The notes: generated by a model not told the origin, from the letters alone. DNA of 64,000 nucleotides from Nostoc sp. TCL240-02 (GCF_013343235.1 NZ_CP040094.1:5823001-5887000), one strand, 5' to 3'; counted from the first letter of the stretch, positions 55,704 through 63,366 are shown. Program-made: numbers and translations.

Positions 55704-56225
55704 TTATTTAACTCCCAGCAATTCCACATCAAAAATTAGAGTTGCATTGGGTGGAATCACCCCACCAGCACCACGAGCGCCATAGCCTAACTCAGATGGG
55801 ATGATTAACTTACGACGACCGCCTACTTTAATCGTGCTAACTCCCTCGTCCCAACCTTTGATTACCTGTCCCACGCCAATTTTAAAGCTGAAGGGTTGGC
55901 CGCGATCGCGTGAACTATCAAACTTAGTACCATCTTCTAGAGTGCCAACATAGTGAACTTCAACCGTTTGTCCAGGTTGAGGAGTCGCCCCAGTCCCCTC
56001 TTTTAACTCCACATACTTTAATCCAGACGGAGTAGTTACGGCATTAGCGTCAGACATAGTATTACTCGCAATTAAGATATTGTTTTCAGTTACAGTTGTG
56101 GCCGCTGGCGGCGTTTTGGTTAACTGGGCAGCAATGGCAGTATTCTGTTTACTGCCTACTTGCCCCACAGCCAAAAGCACAACACACACCAGCATGAACG
56201 CCACGCTGAGGAAAATTGGTTTCAA
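55704..56225 (-). CDS. FKBP-type peptidyl-prolyl cis-trans isomerase
   Basis: 173 residues. A hydrophobic N-terminus at residues 3-20 ([20 protein letters not shown]) acts as signal or anchor, then a ~45-residue linker. The FKBP domain follows: [68 protein letters not shown] and [14 protein letters not shown]. Active-site residues (Tyr, Asp, Val-Ile, Trp, Tyr) are kept. It assists proline isomerisation of proteins in the periplasm or thylakoid lumen. It is a single gene. Confidence 0.95.
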   Translation of the reverse strand: MKPIFLSVAFMLVCVVLLAVGQVGSKQNTAIAAQLTKTPPAATTVTENNILIASNTMSDANAVTTPSGLKYVELKEGTGATPQPGQTVEVHYVGTLEDGTKFDSSRDRGQPFSFKIGVGQVIKGWDEGVSTIKVGGRRKLIIPSELGYGARGAGGVIPPNATLIFDVELLGVK

Positions 56226-56303
56226 AATCAGTTCTCCTTACTTAAGTATCCTGGCAAAAAGATTACCAATAGGACACAATTAGTTTAAATCAGAAAGGAC
56301 ATC

Positions 56304-56627
56304 TTAACGCCAAAGCTTATTTTCCAAATCGCGCAATTGCCGCTCTAAACGGTCAATTCTACCCCGTAGTTCGTCCACTTCCGACTGTCGAGCTACCCCT
56401 AAATCTTGCATCATATTTCGCATTTGTCGTTGCATTTGGACATCCCAGTTTCCCTGCTCCGACTTTAACTGCTGGGCAATATCATCTATAACTGCCTTAG
56501 CTTGCTCAGGATTGAGCTTACCATCTTTAACCAAGTCATCGCTGACTTGGCGCAGTTTTTCTGCTACTAAAGACGTTGTGCCAAGACCCATCATCATTAG
56601 CTGTTGTAACCAGTTGTTGTTATCCAT
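56304..56627 (-). CDS. Phasin-like coiled-coil protein
   Basis: 107 residues. It has no signal peptide. N-terminal hydrophobic-amphipathic region WLQQLMMMGLGTTSLVAEKL, then VKDGKLNPEQAKAVIDDIAQ, and a C-terminal coiled coil VDELRGRIDRLERQLRDLEN. This resembles short phasin/PhaF-like proteins and a conserved cyanobacterial family of unknown function. It lies 78 bp from the FKBP gene on the same strand. A granule- or membrane-surface role is possible, but this is inference. Confidence 0.7.
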   Translation of the reverse strand: MDNNNWLQQLMMMGLGTTSLVAEKLRQVSDDLVKDGKLNPEQAKAVIDDIAQQLKSEQGNWDVQMQRQMRNMMQDLGVARQSEVDELRGRIDRLERQLRDLENKLWR

Positions 56628-57114
56628 ATTCCCTTCCTTTTACTTATATCAAAACAGCTGACCCTTGCTCCTGAGTGTAGGCAATCAAGCTATGCGAAAA
56701 CCGTAGTTCTTCTAGCCTACATCTCTATTTTGGCAAATTAGCAAACACAGAGAGCGTAGGGTGTGATTATAGAACTACTCAAGTTTCAGGTTGCCGCAGA
56801 TTTAAGGGAAAATTTTATCCAGAAGGACACGCAAATTTGGACAACAGCGCTGCTCATACACCCTTTTTCCTTATACACGCGATCGCCTGTAAGATTGTGG
56901 GCACAGATACAGCCACATTGCTATTTAATCACAGTCTAGTATTACCACGCAAAATTAATGGGACAGACCACTAGTACCGCAAGGCGGCAGTCAAAAGTCA
57001 AAAGAATTATATTCCAAGCTTTTGCGCCATTTGAAGTGGTATGTTTATTTCCACCGTGGTGTACTATTAAAGTGATCGCCCCAAAAAATTATCGGAATCT
57101 GACTTGAGTTTTAG
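56628..57114. other. Intergenic region, no gene seen
   Basis: 487 bp with HIP1-like words (cgcgatcgcc) and no repeat array or strong hairpin. It should contain the promoter of the 107-residue protein gene. Confidence 0.4.
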
Positions 57115-57525
57115 TTAAATTTGTGAGCGCCATTTCTGAAAGGCAATCTCGTAATCCTCTGATTTACTCTGATAAACGCCCCACCAATGAAAAAATAATC
57201 CTAACCCCCATCCTAATGCTGGGAAAATAGCCCAAAAATAACCAGGACTAGTGATTAAATTCAAGAGAATGAGGAATAAATTTACTGCCAGAAAGGAAAC
57301 AAAATGCCCCCAAAAAGCTCTGCGTCGGAAAGTATTAAATGTGCGTCGTGACCGTTCCTCTTCTTGCTGAACTAACCATTTTTTTTCAGTTTTTTCCAAA
57401 ATATCAGAAGAAATGCCTAACTCAGATGCCATTTCTATAAGCTGTTCTCGTGAAAATTCACCTTCCTGTTTCCGAGTGAGTGCTATTTCAAGAATTTTTT
57501 GCACATCTTCTGAATCGTAAGTCAT
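57115..57525 (-). CDS. 2TM-domain protein
   Basis: 136 residues. Residues 1-45 are helical and resemble a SHOCT-like/regulatory N-terminus (VQKILEIALTRKQEGEFSRE ... ELGISSDILEKTEKKW). They are followed by the 2TM domain: RRRAFWGHFVSFLAVNLFLI, a short turn at ITSPGYF, and WAIFPALGWGLGLFFHWWGV with the conserved FHWWGVY end. Such domains are found alone or fused to kinases, and their function is not known. It is the last gene before the RiPP-like locus. Confidence 0.85.
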   Translation of the reverse strand: MTYDSEDVQKILEIALTRKQEGEFSREQLIEMASELGISSDILEKTEKKWLVQQEEERSRRTFNTFRRRAFWGHFVSFLAVNLFLILLNLITSPGYFWAIFPALGWGLGLFFHWWGVYQSKSEDYEIAFQKWRSQI

Positions 57526-57795
57526 TTTAACTACCTTATAAGTTTGTGTGTAAATGCGCTTTTGATTTCACGAAGTTTTCAATAGGCTTCGTTCAATTCA
57601 GTTAGCGAACGTCTCCACATTTTGCACCCAATACTTAGTGACATTCACAACCTTATTATTTTCTCACAACTGATTTAGGGCTACTGTATTTGTCAATACC
57701 TAAACCCTTATTTTCGCGTAGGATCAATTCATGAATTGCCCGTACAACGTATGGTTTTGCATTGATAAAAGAGGAATAAAACTAAGCGTATTAAG

Positions 57796-57849
57796 AAGAC
57801 TTGGAACTTAAGCCCCTTGTTAAGAGTTAATGCTTAAATCCCAAGTCTT
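57796..57849. terminator. 18-bp dyad between 2TM gene and HopA1-like gene
   Basis: aagacttggaacttaagc (57796-57813) and gcttaaatcccaagtctt (57832-57849) pair over 18 positions with two mismatches and an 18-base loop. It lies 75 bp after the HopA1-like stop. No clear T run follows on either strand, so the role as terminator is tentative. Confidence 0.45.
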
Positions 57850-57924
57850 GTTATTTGAAATCTAAAATTCGGTCAGCCAAAATATGATTTTTAATTAGAA
57901 ATCATGAGTATCATATTCGGCAGT

Positions 57925-59016
57925 TCAGAGATTTAAGGAAGTGTAGATATCATCTGAATTGGCATTGAGGTAAGGACGTTGCAATTCAATTTCCCATAAT
58001 GAGAAATGTCGCAGAATTGCTGCTATTCTATCTTCTGGCGTATCATTCCCTAGATGCCAAGCCTCAAGCAAACCATTAGCAATAATTTGGCATCGATGTG
58101 TACCAAAACTTTCTTGGTCGCCAAATTTACGGTCTGGTTCTTCAGCGATCGCTAACCCTGGTGCTATAAACTTCGTAAATAAAGGTACTTGCTCCTGAAA
58201 ATGCACTTGATTCTCTTTATACACCCTCTCTAAGACTGGACGAACAAGTTCATAATCCTTTTTGTCAAAATAAAGCACTGCTGAGTCGTAACGCCCATAC
58301 TCAGAAGGGTTATACAATGCTTTAAATGAGAAAGCAATAGGTATAGCATTGAGTTGGGTAGTCAAATCGTTCATGACTGCAACTGAGCCTTCAGGAGTCA
58401 AATTGAAGTAGACACGTACCAGAGTTTGATAATTTCGAGCCATAGCTGCATTAGCAATTGCCATATAAAATCCGTTTTGTACAAGATTCTTAGGCATTTT
58501 GATTGCTACCGAGTCACCGATATTAGCCGCTTGTTGTAAGCTATCGGGTTCAATGTGCAGCTTTAAATCGTTCTTATACACTACCAAAGTACCATCGATG
58601 TCTTCTTTTATAACCAGCCAATCATGACTCCAGTAGCCTACACCTCTGTTATTTTCATGCAAGCGATCGTAAAAAGCTATATCTACGCCAAATAATGTAT
58701 TGTTTTCGAGATTTTGATTCAAAGCCAAATTCGTTGCTTCTGCATTGGATGACAAAATACTTTTCGATGAGCCGTTGTAGTACAGGGCGTAAAGTAAACT
58801 ACGTAGTTGATAACTCAAAAACTTATTCTGAAAATCTAAAGATAATTGCTGAAAGTGAGAGACTAATGATTCTGGTACTTCCACTGAACCAAAATCTGGA
58901 TGTTTAATACAGTGGTGAGATTGGATTTCAACCTTATGAGCGATATCTTGTAGTGATGTCTGCAATAACTCTGGAATCTCTGACAGTTGATTTCCCAGCG
59001 AATCTAATAGTTGCAT
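57925..59016 (-). CDS. HopA1-family protein, candidate RiPP phospho-Ser/Thr lyase
   Basis: 363 residues from ATG 59016; a longer frame from 59142 would overlap the kinase gene by 47 bp. The second half has the HopA1-like pattern: YDRLHENNRGVGYWSHDWLV, VRVYFNLTPEGSVAVMNDL, FKALYNPSEYGRYDSAVLYF, VPLFTKFIAPGLAIAEEP, ESFGTHRCQIIANGL and RPYLNANSDDIYTSLNL. HopA1 was first described as a type III effector. In class V lanthipeptide clusters HopA1-like proteins are the lyase partner of an APH-like kinase and eliminate phosphate to make dehydroamino acids. Here the kinase gene lies 79 bp upstream, with precursor-like genes further upstream on the same strand. Confidence 0.87.
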   Translation of the reverse strand: MQLLDSLGNQLSEIPELLQTSLQDIAHKVEIQSHHCIKHPDFGSVEVPESLVSHFQQLSLDFQNKFLSYQLRSLLYALYYNGSSKSILSSNAEATNLALNQNLENNTLFGVDIAFYDRLHENNRGVGYWSHDWLVIKEDIDGTLVVYKNDLKLHIEPDSLQQAANIGDSVAIKMPKNLVQNGFYMAIANAAMARNYQTLVRVYFNLTPEGSVAVMNDLTTQLNAIPIAFSFKALYNPSEYGRYDSAVLYFDKKDYELVRPVLERVYKENQVHFQEQVPLFTKFIAPGLAIAEEPDRKFGDQESFGTHRCQIIANGLLEAWHLGNDTPEDRIAAILRHFSLWEIELQRPYLNANSDDIYTSLNL

Positions 59017-59095
59017 AAAAACTTGCCTGTCAATAATGTGGAGAGATAGGGACAGACAAACAAAAAATGTTTGCGTCCCTTTGTTGAATTGGAAT

Positions 59096-60277
59096 TTATT
59101 TTGAAGCGGGAGATAAGTTGATGGGAGATAGGGCTGATGCATCTACACCAAAAATTGTTGGTATCGATGCTTCTGGACGGCATAATAAACTCTTAGCAAC
59201 CTGGAGTATGCAAATACCCTTATTACCAAAAGTTTTTTCGTGCTGGAGTTTGGCTTGAATAGATTTAATCAAAGCGAAACCGCAAAACTGCATAACTCTC
59301 TGTAAAAAATCAGGACGATGTTCTATAATTTCGGGGAAAACAGAGAGATAAGCAATTACCAACTCTCTAATGGAAGGTTGCAGCAAATGTAGAGGAGTTG
59401 TTGCTAGACGTAAAGACTCTTGAATCGCCATTGTTTTACTAGTAATCATGCTGTGTAGCCAAAGTTGCAGGTAGCTGGCTATCAGCGTTCCTAAATCACT
59501 AGCTGGATCTCCCCAAGCGCCACGTTCCCAATCAATCAATCGAATAAGACTATCATCTGAGGACGATTCATCAAAAGCAGCTTCTTCCCAACTCAGAGAT
59601 AGGAGAATATTGTTTAGTTTCAGATCGTTATGGGTTAAACAACAGGGAGTGAAGGCATTACTCAACTCTGCGATCGCCTGTCCTAAGCTATCATAACGTT
59701 GATAAAGAGACAAAAATTTTAGTCCATCGGTGGGCAACTTGCCAAAAACTGCCGGGGTAACTCTATCTATGCCAAGATTCAGGTTAGGAGTTCCTTGGCT
59801 GAATATTTGGAAAAACTCCTGATAGTCTTGACGGTCAATAGATAGGCGATGGACTGATGCTAAAGTAGTTCCAACTACCCTGGCAATCTCTATGGGAAAT
59901 AAATTCAAATTCTTTTCCACATAAAAATCCATCAAATCCCGATAGTTAGTTAGATAATTGAAAACAAAGATTGAATTTTCAGGATCAAAATGTACTGCCT
60001 CCGAAAAATATGAGCGAATGTCGGTTAATTCTGGGAAAGTTTGCAAAAAATTGTGAACTCGCCATTCTTTGAAAAATTCGCCAGCAGTCCTTCCCTCTCG
60101 TTTGTAAGGCTCTTGCTTAATTAGGAGTTTCCGCTCATCTGGTAAGCTGATTAATAAGTTAAAGTTTTTAGCAGGTTTTAGCTCTATTTTGCTTAAAGAC
60201 TTTTCATCTTGAGTACATAATCCCTGAAGAATTAGGTAATCAAAAGCATTTTGAGAACTCAATAAGAATGATGTCAT
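59096..60277 (-). CDS. Aminoglycoside-phosphotransferase-like kinase, candidate RiPP kinase
   Basis: 393 residues. Kinase features: Lys in RKLLIKQEP (~residue 53), Brenner motif CLTHNDLKLNNILL (~211-224) giving catalytic Asp and Asn, and metal-binding LIDWERGAWGDPASDLG (~246-262). The fold is APH/choline-kinase-like, not a resistance enzyme by context. In class V lanthipeptide clusters such a kinase phosphorylates Ser/Thr of the precursor core and the HopA1-like partner eliminates phosphate. It lies between precursor-like genes and the HopA1-like gene on one strand. Substrate assignment is by context only. Confidence 0.85.
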   Translation of the reverse strand: MTSFLLSSQNAFDYLILQGLCTQDEKSLSKIELKPAKNFNLLISLPDERKLLIKQEPYKREGRTAGEFFKEWRVHNFLQTFPELTDIRSYFSEAVHFDPENSIFVFNYLTNYRDLMDFYVEKNLNLFPIEIARVVGTTLASVHRLSIDRQDYQEFFQIFSQGTPNLNLGIDRVTPAVFGKLPTDGLKFLSLYQRYDSLGQAIAELSNAFTPCCLTHNDLKLNNILLSLSWEEAAFDESSSDDSLIRLIDWERGAWGDPASDLGTLIASYLQLWLHSMITSKTMAIQESLRLATTPLHLLQPSIRELVIAYLSVFPEIIEHRPDFLQRVMQFCGFALIKSIQAKLQHEKTFGNKGICILQVAKSLLCRPEASIPTIFGVDASALSPINLSPASK

Positions 60278-60473
60278 AGCTTCAGTTAATCGTCAAAGTT
60301 AACAACTAAAAAATCTTGCGTAATTAGAAGATATTCTTAATAGATTGATCATCTATTATGTCTACATTGCTATGTGTAGATTGTCATACAATACCTATTG
60401 TTTGCGGAGGTACGAATCAATCAATAAAATCTTAAAGCAACTCCTAGAGTTTTGCACTTTTGGAATCGATTCA

Positions 60474-60686
60474 CTATTGAGTATTGAATGATTTTGCTAA
60501 CTCTGCAACTTCATGGATAGTAAATGCCAACAACGCAAATTGAAGATTTTTCAAACCATAGTTAAGAATCTGAGCAAGATCATCATCTGCACCAGCATAT
60601 ATAGATATGTAATCTATGTTGCTAATATCTATGAGTAAACCTTCTGAATCATCGGTATGAAGATCAGAAATAGTAATTCTTGACAT
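60474..60686 (-). CDS. Divergent precursor-like peptide 5 (70 residues)
   Basis: 70 residues from ATG 60686; a TTG three codons earlier is less likely. Leader SRITISDLHTDDSEGLLIDI, then a site IYAGADDD at the position of the IYGG in the array peptides. The C-terminal part [20 protein letters not shown] aligns with LAYGVKGQEFALLAFGASLT of the array peptides, and AKSF with VKSF. It is therefore a distant paralogue. Few Ser/Thr lie in the predicted core (three) and there is no Cys. It is 196 bp from the kinase gene. Confidence 0.75.
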   Translation of the reverse strand: MSRITISDLHTDDSEGLLIDISNIDYISIYAGADDDLAQILNYGLKNLQFALLAFTIHEVAELAKSFNTQ

Positions 60687-61004
60687 GGATTTCAATTCCC
60701 AAAAACATTGATCAATTAGTCAATATGAGAATAATTAAGCATCAATTACTTAATCATCTCACTGGTAGTCAGGAAAAATTAATAAAATTGATCAACTGCT
60801 ATGATTGATATTGATGAAGCTGTAAATTGCTTAATCCGATCGGCTATCCTTATTTTTGGTAATGAAGAAAGCTGATTATTAATCATATCGGTTTATTCAA
60901 AGCTATTTATTACAGCAGAATCTGGCAGCGATTAAGCTGTGTCGTGCTTAATCGCTAATTCAAAAAGTTCTACAGAGCAATGTAGCTCAGTAGTAAACTA
61001 CAAA
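60687..61004. other. Spacer between peptides 4 and 5
   Basis: 318 bp with the conserved array spacer and its hairpin (60927-60956) near peptide 4, then unique AT-rich sequence towards peptide 5. No further gene is seen. Confidence 0.55.
60927..60956 (-). promoter_or_regulatory. Conserved hairpin downstream of peptide 4
   Basis: agcgattaagc / gcttaatcgct, an 11-bp perfect stem with an 8-base loop (loop differs from the others: tgtgtcgt). No T run follows, so it is more like an RNA-processing or stability element than a terminator. Confidence 0.65.
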
Positions 61005-61271
61005 TTAATAATGAATATCAGTGTCGCTAAATGACTTGACGATGTGTGCAGTCAAGCTAGCTCCAAAGGCTAACAATGCGAACTCTTGTCCCTTAACACC
61101 GTAAGCTAACAGTGGGTCTATACCTTCGGCAACACTAGAAACATCACTACCATGACCACCACCATAAATAGTAATGGAATCTACATTGTTCAGGTCGTTG
61201 AGGAAGCTTTCAGAATCTTGGAATAGTTCAGAACCAGTCGTATTTAGCTGCGAAAGAGCGATGCTCGCCAT
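61005..61271 (-). CDS. Double-glycine-leader peptide 4 (88 residues)
   Basis: Leader residues 1-38 contain SQLNTTGSELFQDSESFLND and end at Gly-Gly (IYGGGHG, residues 37-39), the kind of site cut by C39-type peptidases. The predicted core (~40-88) has eight Ser/Thr, no Cys, and a hydrophobic stretch AYGVKGQEFALLAFGASLTA. TAGGAG lies six to seven bases before the ATG. Protein identical to peptide 3. Expected substrate of the kinase and HopA1-like protein encoded downstream on the same strand. Confidence 0.88.
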   Translation of the reverse strand: MASIALSQLNTTGSELFQDSESFLNDLNNVDSITIYGGGHGSDVSSVAEGIDPLLAYGVKGQEFALLAFGASLTAHIVKSFSDTDIHY

Positions 61272-61313
61272 AATTTTCTCCTAAGATAATTGTCACAATT
61301 CAGCAGATTTGAC

Positions 61314-61343
61314 AGCGATTAAGCTGTGTATTGCTTAATCGCT
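61314..61343 (-). promoter_or_regulatory. Conserved hairpin in spacer 3-4
   Basis: Same 11-bp stem (agcgattaagc / gcttaatcgct) with loop tgtgtatt, about 42 bp before the peptide 4 start. Confidence 0.65.
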
Positions 61344-61391
61344 AATTCAACAAGTTCCACAGAGCAATGTAGCTCAGTAGTAAACTACAAA

Positions 61392-61658
61392 TTAATAATG
61401 AATATCAGTGTCGCTAAATGACTTGACGATGTGTGCAGTCAAGCTAGCTCCAAAGGCTAACAATGCGAACTCTTGTCCCTTAACACCGTAAGCTAATAGT
61501 GGGTCTATACCTTCGGCAACACTAGAAACATCACTACCATGACCACCACCATAAATAGTAATGGAATCTACATTGTTCAGGTCGTTGAGGAAGCTTTCAG
61601 AATCTTGGAATAGTTCAGAACCAGTCGTATTTAGTTGCGAAAGAGCGATGCTCGCCAT
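61392..61658 (-). CDS. Double-glycine-leader peptide 3 (88 residues)
   Basis: Identical to peptide 4 in amino acid sequence, with a few silent differences in DNA. Same TAGGAG site and leader/core layout. Identity over a gene and spacer suggests a recent duplication or ongoing gene conversion. Confidence 0.88.
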   Translation of the reverse strand: MASIALSQLNTTGSELFQDSESFLNDLNNVDSITIYGGGHGSDVSSVAEGIDPLLAYGVKGQEFALLAFGASLTAHIVKSFSDTDIHY

Positions 61659-61700
61659 AATTTTCTCCTAAGATAATTGTCACAATTCAGCAGATTTGAC

Positions 61701-61730
61701 AGCGATTAAGCTGTGTATTGCTTAATCGCT
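61701..61730 (-). promoter_or_regulatory. Conserved hairpin in spacer 2-3
   Basis: Identical 11-bp stem and loop to that at 61314, in the spacer between peptides 2 and 3. Confidence 0.65.
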
Positions 61731-61778
61731 AATTCAAAAAGTTCTACAGAGCAATGTAGCTCAGTAGTAAACTACAAA

Positions 61779-62045
61779 TTAATAATGAGTATCAACGTCG
61801 CTAAATGACTTGACGATGTGTGCAGTCAAGCTAGCTCCGAAGCCTAACAATGCAAACTCTTGTCCCTTAAGACCGTAAGCTAAAAGTGGGTCTATACCTT
61901 CGGCAACACTAGAAACATCACCACCATGACCACCACCATAAATAGTAATGGAATCTACATTGTTCAGGTCGTTGAGGAAGCTTTCAGAATCTTGGAATAG
62001 TTCAGAACCAGTCGTATTTAGCTGCGAAAGAGCGATGCTCGCCAT
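61779..62045 (-). CDS. Double-glycine-leader peptide 2 (88 residues)
   Basis: Leader identical to the other copies. Differences fall after the Gly-Gly: GGDVSS for GSDVSS, YGLKG for YGVKG, LLGFGAS for LLAFGAS and SDVDTHY for SDTDIHY. The core has seven or eight Ser/Thr and no Cys. Variation in the core with a fixed leader is the pattern expected for precursors processed by one enzyme set. Confidence 0.88.
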   Translation of the reverse strand: MASIALSQLNTTGSELFQDSESFLNDLNNVDSITIYGGGHGGDVSSVAEGIDPLLAYGLKGQEFALLGFGASLTAHIVKSFSDVDTHY

Positions 62046-62087
62046 AATTTTCTCCTAAGATAATTGTCACAATTCAGCAGATTTGAC

Positions 62088-62117
62088 AGCGATTAAGCTG
62101 TGTATTGCTTAATCGCT
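62088..62117 (-). promoter_or_regulatory. Conserved hairpin in spacer 1-2
   Basis: Identical 11-bp stem and loop, between peptides 1 and 2. A degenerate version with two stem mismatches lies upstream of peptide 1 at about 62477-62506. Confidence 0.65.
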
Positions 62118-62165
62118 AATTCAACAAGTTCCACAGAGCAATGTAGCTCAGTAGTAAACTACAAA

Positions 62166-62432
62166 TTAATAATGAATATCAGTGTCGCTAAATGACTTGA
62201 CGATGTGTGCAGTCAAGCTAGCTCCAAAGGCTAACAATGCGAACTCTTGTCCCTTAACACCGTAAGCTAATAGTGGGTCTAAACCTTCGGCAACACTAGA
62301 AACATCACCACCATAACCACCACCATAAATAGTGATAGAATCTACATTATTTAGGTCGTTAAGGAAGCTTTCAGAATCTTGGAACAGTTCAGAACCAGTC
62401 GTATTTAGTTGCGAAAGAGCGATGCTCGCCAT
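62166..62432 (-). CDS. Double-glycine-leader peptide 1 (88 residues)
   Basis: First gene of the array in the direction of transcription. Same leader; after the site it reads GGGYGGDVSS and AEGLDPLLAYG where others have GGGHG and AEGID. It has more silent differences than the inner copies. TAGGAG precedes the ATG. The promoter of the array probably lies in 62433-62600. Confidence 0.88.
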   Translation of the reverse strand: MASIALSQLNTTGSELFQDSESFLNDLNNVDSITIYGGGYGGDVSSVAEGLDPLLAYGVKGQEFALLAFGASLTAHIVKSFSDTDIHY

Positions 62433-62732
62433 AATTTTCTCCTACAATAATTTGTCCCATTTGAAGAGACTTTAGCAGCGATTAAGCTGTGTATTGCTTA
62501 ACTGCTGATTTCATTTTTATTCATAAAATTTAGAAAGATCAAGCTTGTAAGCCTGATTTGTAAGACATAAATAAATGGGTTGCGTCTTTATTAATGGCTT
62601 TATTTTTATTCAAAAAATGTTTAGAAAACATGCTATTTTTTGTAAACATTAGCCATTTAAAGATTACCAACTGCTTTGATAAGTCGAGAGTCTAACTTTT
62701 CATAACTCAATACGGTTGGGTTAAGAAGAATA

Positions 62733-62807
62733 GTAGGTTGGGTTGAGCAACAGTGAAACCCAACATTATCAAGGCTTTGTTGGGTTTCGTTTCTCAACCC
62801 AGCCTAC
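62733..62807. repeat. Palindromic 'gtaggttgggttgag' repeat (MITE-like)
   Basis: gtaggttgggttgagcaac at one end and ctcaacccagcctac at the other are inverted copies; the inner parts gaaacccaaca and tgttgggtttc also pair. The 75-bp element resembles a common cyanobacterial palindromic repeat. A partial copy (ggttgggttaagaag) lies just before it. Confidence 0.75.
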
Positions 62808-63061
62808 ACCATTTTTAGTTTTTAGCCTTAATTGAACCGCATTGGTAGCTGATTAGTATATTTCAAGTTTGTGAAATACAAAAATACTCCACCTGCTCTG
62901 TTATTAACCTTGGAGACGAGAGGGGTGTATTTCATCAAAGTACCGTATGAAAATTTTCAGACTTGTGAAATCCTGTGTAGATAAGCATGATATTCGGCAG
63001 GTCTAGACTTACTTTAATCGAAGCATATAGTTATGTATTAAATCAATTGCAAAAATCTGTA

Positions 63062-63101
63062 AACAAAAATCGTGCGCTCTTGATTAATCTAAGAGCGCAC
63101 G
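63062..63101 (-). terminator. Rho-independent terminator after peptide 6
   Basis: On the minus strand cgtgcgctctt / aagagcgcacg form an 11-bp perfect GC-rich stem with a 9-base loop, followed directly by atttttgttt. It lies 35 bp after the peptide 6 stop, so that gene ends in its own terminator. Confidence 0.88.
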
Positions 63102-63135
63102 AGCTTAATGACTATAAAATTCTGATTGTTCACAA

Positions 63136-63366
63136 TTATTGCAAACCAGTTAGTTGTTGTCGTAGGTCTACTATTTGCTGTTCTATATTGGTTAACCAAT
63201 CATTAACAGTCTCTTTTATATTTTCTTTTGAAAGGATACCAGAAGTATCTTTATCGTCTCTTCTTGAGCTTCTTCTTCCACCCTCTACAGTTATCATTTC
63301 CCAATCGGTTATTTCGGTGAGCAGATTCACGTCACTATTAGGATGCAGGTTAGATATTAAGATCAT
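63136..63366 (-). CDS. Double-glycine-leader-like peptide 6 (76 residues)
   Basis: The first 30 residues (LISNLHPNSDVNLLTEITDW and on to ITVEGG, Gly29-Gly30) align with the leader of peptide 5 (ISDLHTDDSEGLLIDIS) and end in a Gly-Gly site. The remainder is unlike the array cores: a basic patch RRSSRRDDKD, then a predicted helix NIKETVNDWLTNIEQQIVDL. No Cys. It has its own terminator. It may be a further precursor or a leader-bearing helper peptide. Confidence 0.7.
   Translation of the reverse strand: MILISNLHPNSDVNLLTEITDWEMITVEGGRRSSRRDDKDTSGILSKENIKETVNDWLTNIEQQIVDLRQQLTGLQ

Larger units (their letters stand above)
60921..62458. repeat. 387-bp tandem repeat array of peptide cassettes
   Basis: Four cassettes (267-bp gene plus 120-bp spacer) start at exactly 387-bp intervals (stops at 61005, 61392, 61779, 62166). 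Both genes and spacers are nearly identical. The cassette nearest 62432 is the most divergent in sequence and in its upstream spacer, as expected for the edge of an array. It arose by tandem duplication. Confidence 0.9.
62433..63135. other. Region between the array and peptide 6
   Basis: 703 bp containing the degenerate hairpin at 62477-62506, a large palindromic repeat at 62733-62807, AT-rich sequence that may hold the array promoter, and the terminator of peptide 6 at 63062-63101. No further gene is seen. Confidence 0.55.

Noticed and set aside
59017..59142. N-terminal extension of the HopA1-like protein
   Set aside because: The extension would overlap the kinase gene, and its residues reflect the kinase's 3' end; ATG 59016 gives a clean start.
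59096..60277. Aminoglycoside resistance gene
   Set aside because: The fold is APH-like, but the neighbours are peptide-modification type and no resistance-specific motifs are visible.
61359..61390. tRNA-like word 'gtagctcagtagtaaactac' in each cassette spacer
   Set aside because: It resembles a tRNA D-arm, but no anticodon arm, T arm or acceptor pairing can be found around it.
60921..62458. CRISPR array
   Set aside because: The repeat unit is 387 bp and encodes a conserved peptide; there are no short direct repeats with unique spacers and no cas genes.
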